From positions 42,991,155-43,055,154 of the forward strand of contig CM066994.1 of the NCBI GenBank assembly GCA_033977485.1: a DNA stretch of 64,000 bases. The letters are read 5' to 3'. The position numbers and the translations under genes are program-made. Of this stretch, positions 60,576 to 64,000 are shown piece after piece (position 1 is the stretch's first letter; each line of letters begins with the position of its first letter). The notes under the pieces were generated by a model that worked only from the letters and a program-made list of their open reading frames with translations, was not told the DNA's origin and searched no databases. The stretch comes from Hydrangea macrophylla (taxonomy: Eukaryota > Streptophyta > Magnoliopsida > Cornales > Hydrangeaceae).

Positions 60576-62051
60576 TGATGTTGTCAATATCAAGATATAA
60601 AAAGTATACTTTACTTTTATAAAGATTTGCAGTGTGGAAGTAAATGTCGAACCCACAGAGATTGAATACTACGCACTTTAATTTTTAAAACCTAAATTTA
60701 GTTAATTAAGAAAAATGGATTTTGGATTTAATTTGAATTAAACTAATAACAATAAAAGTAAATCTAAATTATGAAAGCAATTAAATATTTGTTTTTATAA
60801 TAAGTTTAAGGAACCTAGGATTGCAAATCCACCACTAGATTCATAATAAGGGTATTTATGAATTACTTTAGCTTATTAAGTTGGATGATAATGGGGAATT
60901 GTAGCTACAAGCCCAATTCCTCCGTCAAGAAAATAACTATGGTTCAAGCACCAACATAATCCATCTTCGGTTAGCACGAATTATCCCACACTAAACTAAG
61001 GTTGTGGTATAATCTGTCTAATCTAGGCATGGACTATTCGGATACTTGATAGCATAATTCAATTTAAGCACCATTACATCTAAATAATCTAAACAAGCAC
61101 AACAGACATAGATCATTGAGCACACTACCATCAAAATAGATCTAAGACAAGAGTAAACTTTGAAAGTAATGATTTAATCAATAAAAGCACGATTTATTTA
61201 TAAAAATCCTTGGAACATGTAACTGTCGTCCATACATAATAAAACTAAAATAAAAACATAAAATACACCCTATTACTTGGCTAGGGTTTCATTGAAACCC
61301 TAGATCTTGAGTTTAGTTGTCCATAGAATTGATGAACAGCAAGAGGTTGATGAAGGAGGCCATGGGAATCCTTGGTCTTCTTCTTCTTCTCCTTGTTTTC
61401 CTCTCTTCTAATGGCTGGAATTTCAGTGTATATGACTGTGTATAATATTGTGTAATGATTTGTAACCTTAAATTTGATTTAGAATAGGATTTATATAGAG
61501 TTTGGAAGGATTTAGGATGCTTTCCTAAGTCAAATCACACTAAAACAACTATATTTACGTTTCTGGACGTCATATGCACAAATCACCTTCGCTGGGCACT
61601 TTAATTGAACAAAATACGCTTTTTTGGTTTTTTCACAGGTCGTCGCGCGGCCAACTCGCGCGAGGTTCTTTTCGCTGCACTGCGCAACTTTCGTAGAATT
61701 GCAATAACTCTTTGCTCGGAACTCGGATTGACTCGCAGTTTAAGGCCACGCGTCCGTAACGCGAAGATCTACATTTTATAACTCTGGAGAAATTTCTCAA
61801 ATCCAAAGTATTCCTTGCCAAAAATGCGATTTACCAAGGCTGCTACTGCATTCAGCTTTCACCGGAATCACTGTTTGAGTCCAGAATGACTTCCAAAGCC
61901 ACTAATCATTGGATTTTTGTGCATTTTCATATTAAAGCTCCAAAACCTACAAAATATAGAAGACTTATTAAAAATCACTTAATAACTACATGAAATGGGC
62001 TAACAAAGCGTAGTTTTAGGACTATAAACGGCAACTATTCGTCGCCGATCA
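60576..62051 (-). repeat. Athila-like 5' LTR (intact)
   Basis: 1476 bp, plus-strand ends TGATGTTGTC and CGCCGATCA. Minus-strand TATA box CTATATAAA at about 61489-61498. Confidence 0.9.
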
Positions 62052-62098
62052 CATACCATCTGTTTGCTAATGTTGCTGTTTTTTTTTTGTAGCCTGCA

Positions 62099-64000
62099 AT
62101 GAATATTACTGTCTTGGTTCTCTTTAAGTATGGAGAGTTTACAGCAGTGTTAAAATTTTCTGATGAATCTAACTATATGGATTTACTTGACTTTATCTAT
62201 TCGAGGTGAAGAAATTTACAAGATACTCGTATTACCTTTTTTACTCTATTCCTGGAAACTCTAAATGCATGCTTGATAGTAATGATGACTTTCTAAACTT
62301 GCTTTCCCTAGCATATTGTTTAAAAATTGATCACATAGAAGTATGCATCTTTGACGATAGTGCAGTCTCTTTGAATAGTATAGTAGTTGATCCATACCAA
62401 ATTGACGAAGTGGAGAGTCGTAATGATCAAAGGATTGAGACTGATCTACTAGCAAAGTATTGTCATCATAGTGAGACGGTGTTGTTGGGTAATAGTTGGT
62501 CTAAAGAGATATGTAACGTTGGTGATGTATTTGAAGGAGGTATTACGGAATTTCAGAATGTGCTTACAAAGTATTCTATTGAAGTTGGGTTCACATTCAA
62601 CTACCTAAAGAATGACAAACAAAGAGTGACAACAATTTGTTCTTTGAGGGAATCAAAGGGGTGCTTGTGGAGAGTTCATGCTACGTTACAGAGTGCCAAT
62701 GGATACTTCTACATTAAAACATTGGAAAATAATCATACTTGTGGTGTTGTACTTTGTACATACAAGAATCCAAGAGTGACTTCCAACTTGGTTGGGAGTC
62801 TTATCCTCGATGATGTACGTGATGATCCTTTGACACGACCAATTAATGTGAAGAAGCATATGAAGAAAAAGTATGGGTTAGAAATTACGTATAACGCCGT
62901 ATGGAATAATGTTGAAAAAGCAAAGCAAAAGATCTATGGCGATCAAACATTATCAGTCGATCAATTGCGATGGTATGTCGATGAAGCGAACAGGACAAAT
63001 CCTGGGAGTCATCTGCAGCTTGATTATGATCATGACAGTAAGCACTTTAAAAGGATGTTTGTTGCATTTCACGGATGCATAGAAGGTTTTAAATTTTATC
63101 GTGCAATGCTATTTCTTGACAGCACATTCTTGAAAGCAAAGTACAAGGGGAACCTGCTATGTGCAACCGAAAAAGATGCCAATCAACGTAAGTGATCCTC
63201 TTTAAATAACCACAGATTGCTTATGTTATGTTAGTCAGGTTTTCTATTTCAAATGTTACTCTATCAAAAATAAATAAGTTAAGTCAAAACAGACAGTTAC
63301 TCTATCAAAAATAATTTGACTTAACTTATCAAAACATACAGTTTTATGATTTTGCAGCCTAATTCCTATGCCAAATTCATTCATTTTGACATACATTCTT
63401 AAATTTACAAATTTTTAAAGACATAGTGTATGTCTTATTTGTTGCAGAGTTGTTCCCCCTTGCATATGCAGTTGTTAATTTTGAAAGCGAGGACAATTGG
63501 ATGTGGTTTTGTAACCAATTACACAAAATCTCGTCTTCGATCGTATATTCACATTTATATCAGATCGCCACCCTGGTTTGGTACATGATATTGGCAACAT
63601 TTTTTCGGAATGTAGACATGCTTTTTTTTTATGACATTTGACAATGAACTTGAAAGAGAAGCTCAGAGGAGTAAAGAAGGAATTTTGAGATAAGATGGTA
63701 TAACAGCTCTCAGAGGTTGCTTACGCTCCAACGAACACTACATTTCTGCATCACATATCGAAATTAAGAGCTGAGGGTGGCGAAAAAGTACAATGGTTTT
63801 TCTCTGATTTTGCCGATCAAAAAGTGGACCAATGCTCACTTCAAGGGGCAGCGATATGGGGAAATGTACTCCAATGCAGCTGAGTCATTCAATGCTCAAA
63901 TTATGGAGGCTCGACACCTTCCAGTCACAGATATGGTAGACAAGATCAGATTACAACTAATGTAGCAAATGACACAAAGAAGAAATAGAAGTACAAAATG
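62099..64000 (+). pseudogene. MuDR-type MULE transposase, decayed and cut by the window end
   Basis: ATG 62099 follows an acceptor-like TTTTTTTTTGTAG. After a short N-terminal part, a frameshift near 62205 leads into the MuDR DNA-binding domain (GDVFEGGITEFQNVLTKYSIEVGF ... GCLWRVHATL ... ENNHTC, 62520-62750). The MULE DDE domain follows: AMLFLDSTFLKAKYKGNLL (62105-62160 + 1 kb), a GT-AG intron at 63188-63447, LFPLAYAVVNFESEDNW, then SDRHPGLVHDIGNIF near 63560 and SNAAESFNAQIMEARHLP near 63870. Stops near 63638, 63688 and 63703 and frameshifts near 63550 and 63830 disable it. The SWIM finger expected next lies beyond the window. The Athila-like insertion at 62051 sits just upstream, probably in the first intron. 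Confidence 0.88.
63188..63447 (+). other. Intron in the MULE transposase
   Basis: CAAC|GTAAGT to GTTGCAG|AGTTG keeps the frame (CAG, Gln) into LFPLAYAVV. It contains an inverted pair AATAAGTTAAGTCAAA / TTTGACTTAACTTA (about 63270-63330). Confidence 0.7.

Larger units (their letters stand above)
44916..62051 (-). mobile_element. Athila-like non-autonomous LTR retrotransposon (gag-pro only), with a nested LINE
   Basis: The 5' LTR (minus) is 62051-60576 (1476 bp). The 3' LTR is 54796-44916 but is split by a LINE at 45821-54257; the two pieces together match the full LTR end to end. The TSD catac is exact at 44911-44915 and 62052-62056. LTR ends on plus are TGATGTTGTC ... CGCCGATCA. The PBS is tRNA-Asp-like (60570-60553) as in Athila elements, and a purine tract flanks the 3' LTR (54808-54797). 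Only gag and protease can be found; RT, RNase H and integrase are absent, and 2.6 kb between protease and 3' LTR is non-coding. Without the LINE the element is about 8.7 kb. Confidence 0.88.

Overview
This is AT-rich nuclear DNA of a flowering plant, most likely a eudicot. The evidence is a spliced class III (secretory) peroxidase gene, typical plant LTR retrotransposons (Copia, chromovirus-type Ty3, Athila-like and Tat/Ogre-like Ty3), a plant L1 LINE with a C-terminal RNase H domain, a MuDR-type MULE, a FAR1/FRS relic and many foldback MITEs. I cannot name the species. There is no bacterial operon, CRISPR array, phage or rRNA/tRNA gene.

Layout. 1-9172: 3' end of a Tat/Ogre-like Ty3 element (+ strand), made of repeat-filled non-coding internal DNA with a solo LTR nested in it, a polypurine tract, then a ~4.0 kb 3' LTR. 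Its right end cuts directly into a decayed FAR1/FRS transposase-derived gene (9173-10946). 11683-13747: small non-autonomous LTR element (minus strand). 13.8-15.5 kb: MITE debris and a 24-G run. 15497-22936: a tRNA-derived SINE split by a decayed Copia element (15656-22718). The Copia's gag appears to start inside the LTR and to be spliced across the primer binding site, and its intron holds a MULE-type MITE. 23.9-26.4 kb: foldback MITEs and a LINE tail.

27515-40072: the one clearly functional-looking host gene, a class III peroxidase of four exons and 327 predicted residues. Its third intron is 10.6 kb long because of a hAT-like element and a very young antisense chromovirus (30550-39617), whose 2114-bp LTRs differ at only about four positions and whose polyprotein carries one internal stop. 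An old inverted duplication (24.4-25.4 kb against 43.2-43.9 kb) flanks the peroxidase.

43.9-64.0 kb: a MuDR-type MULE gene (decayed, running off the right end). Its 5' side carries an Athila-like gag-pro element (44916-62051, TSD catac). That element's left LTR is in turn interrupted, next to its TATA box, by an 8.4 kb full-length but disabled L1 LINE (45821-54257).

The window is therefore a stratified transposon landscape around one peroxidase gene. I found no evidence of a cooperative gene system. The most unusual points are the LTR-encoded spliced gag start, the palindrome arrays in the young chromovirus LTRs, and the four nested insertions whose junctions can be read to the base.
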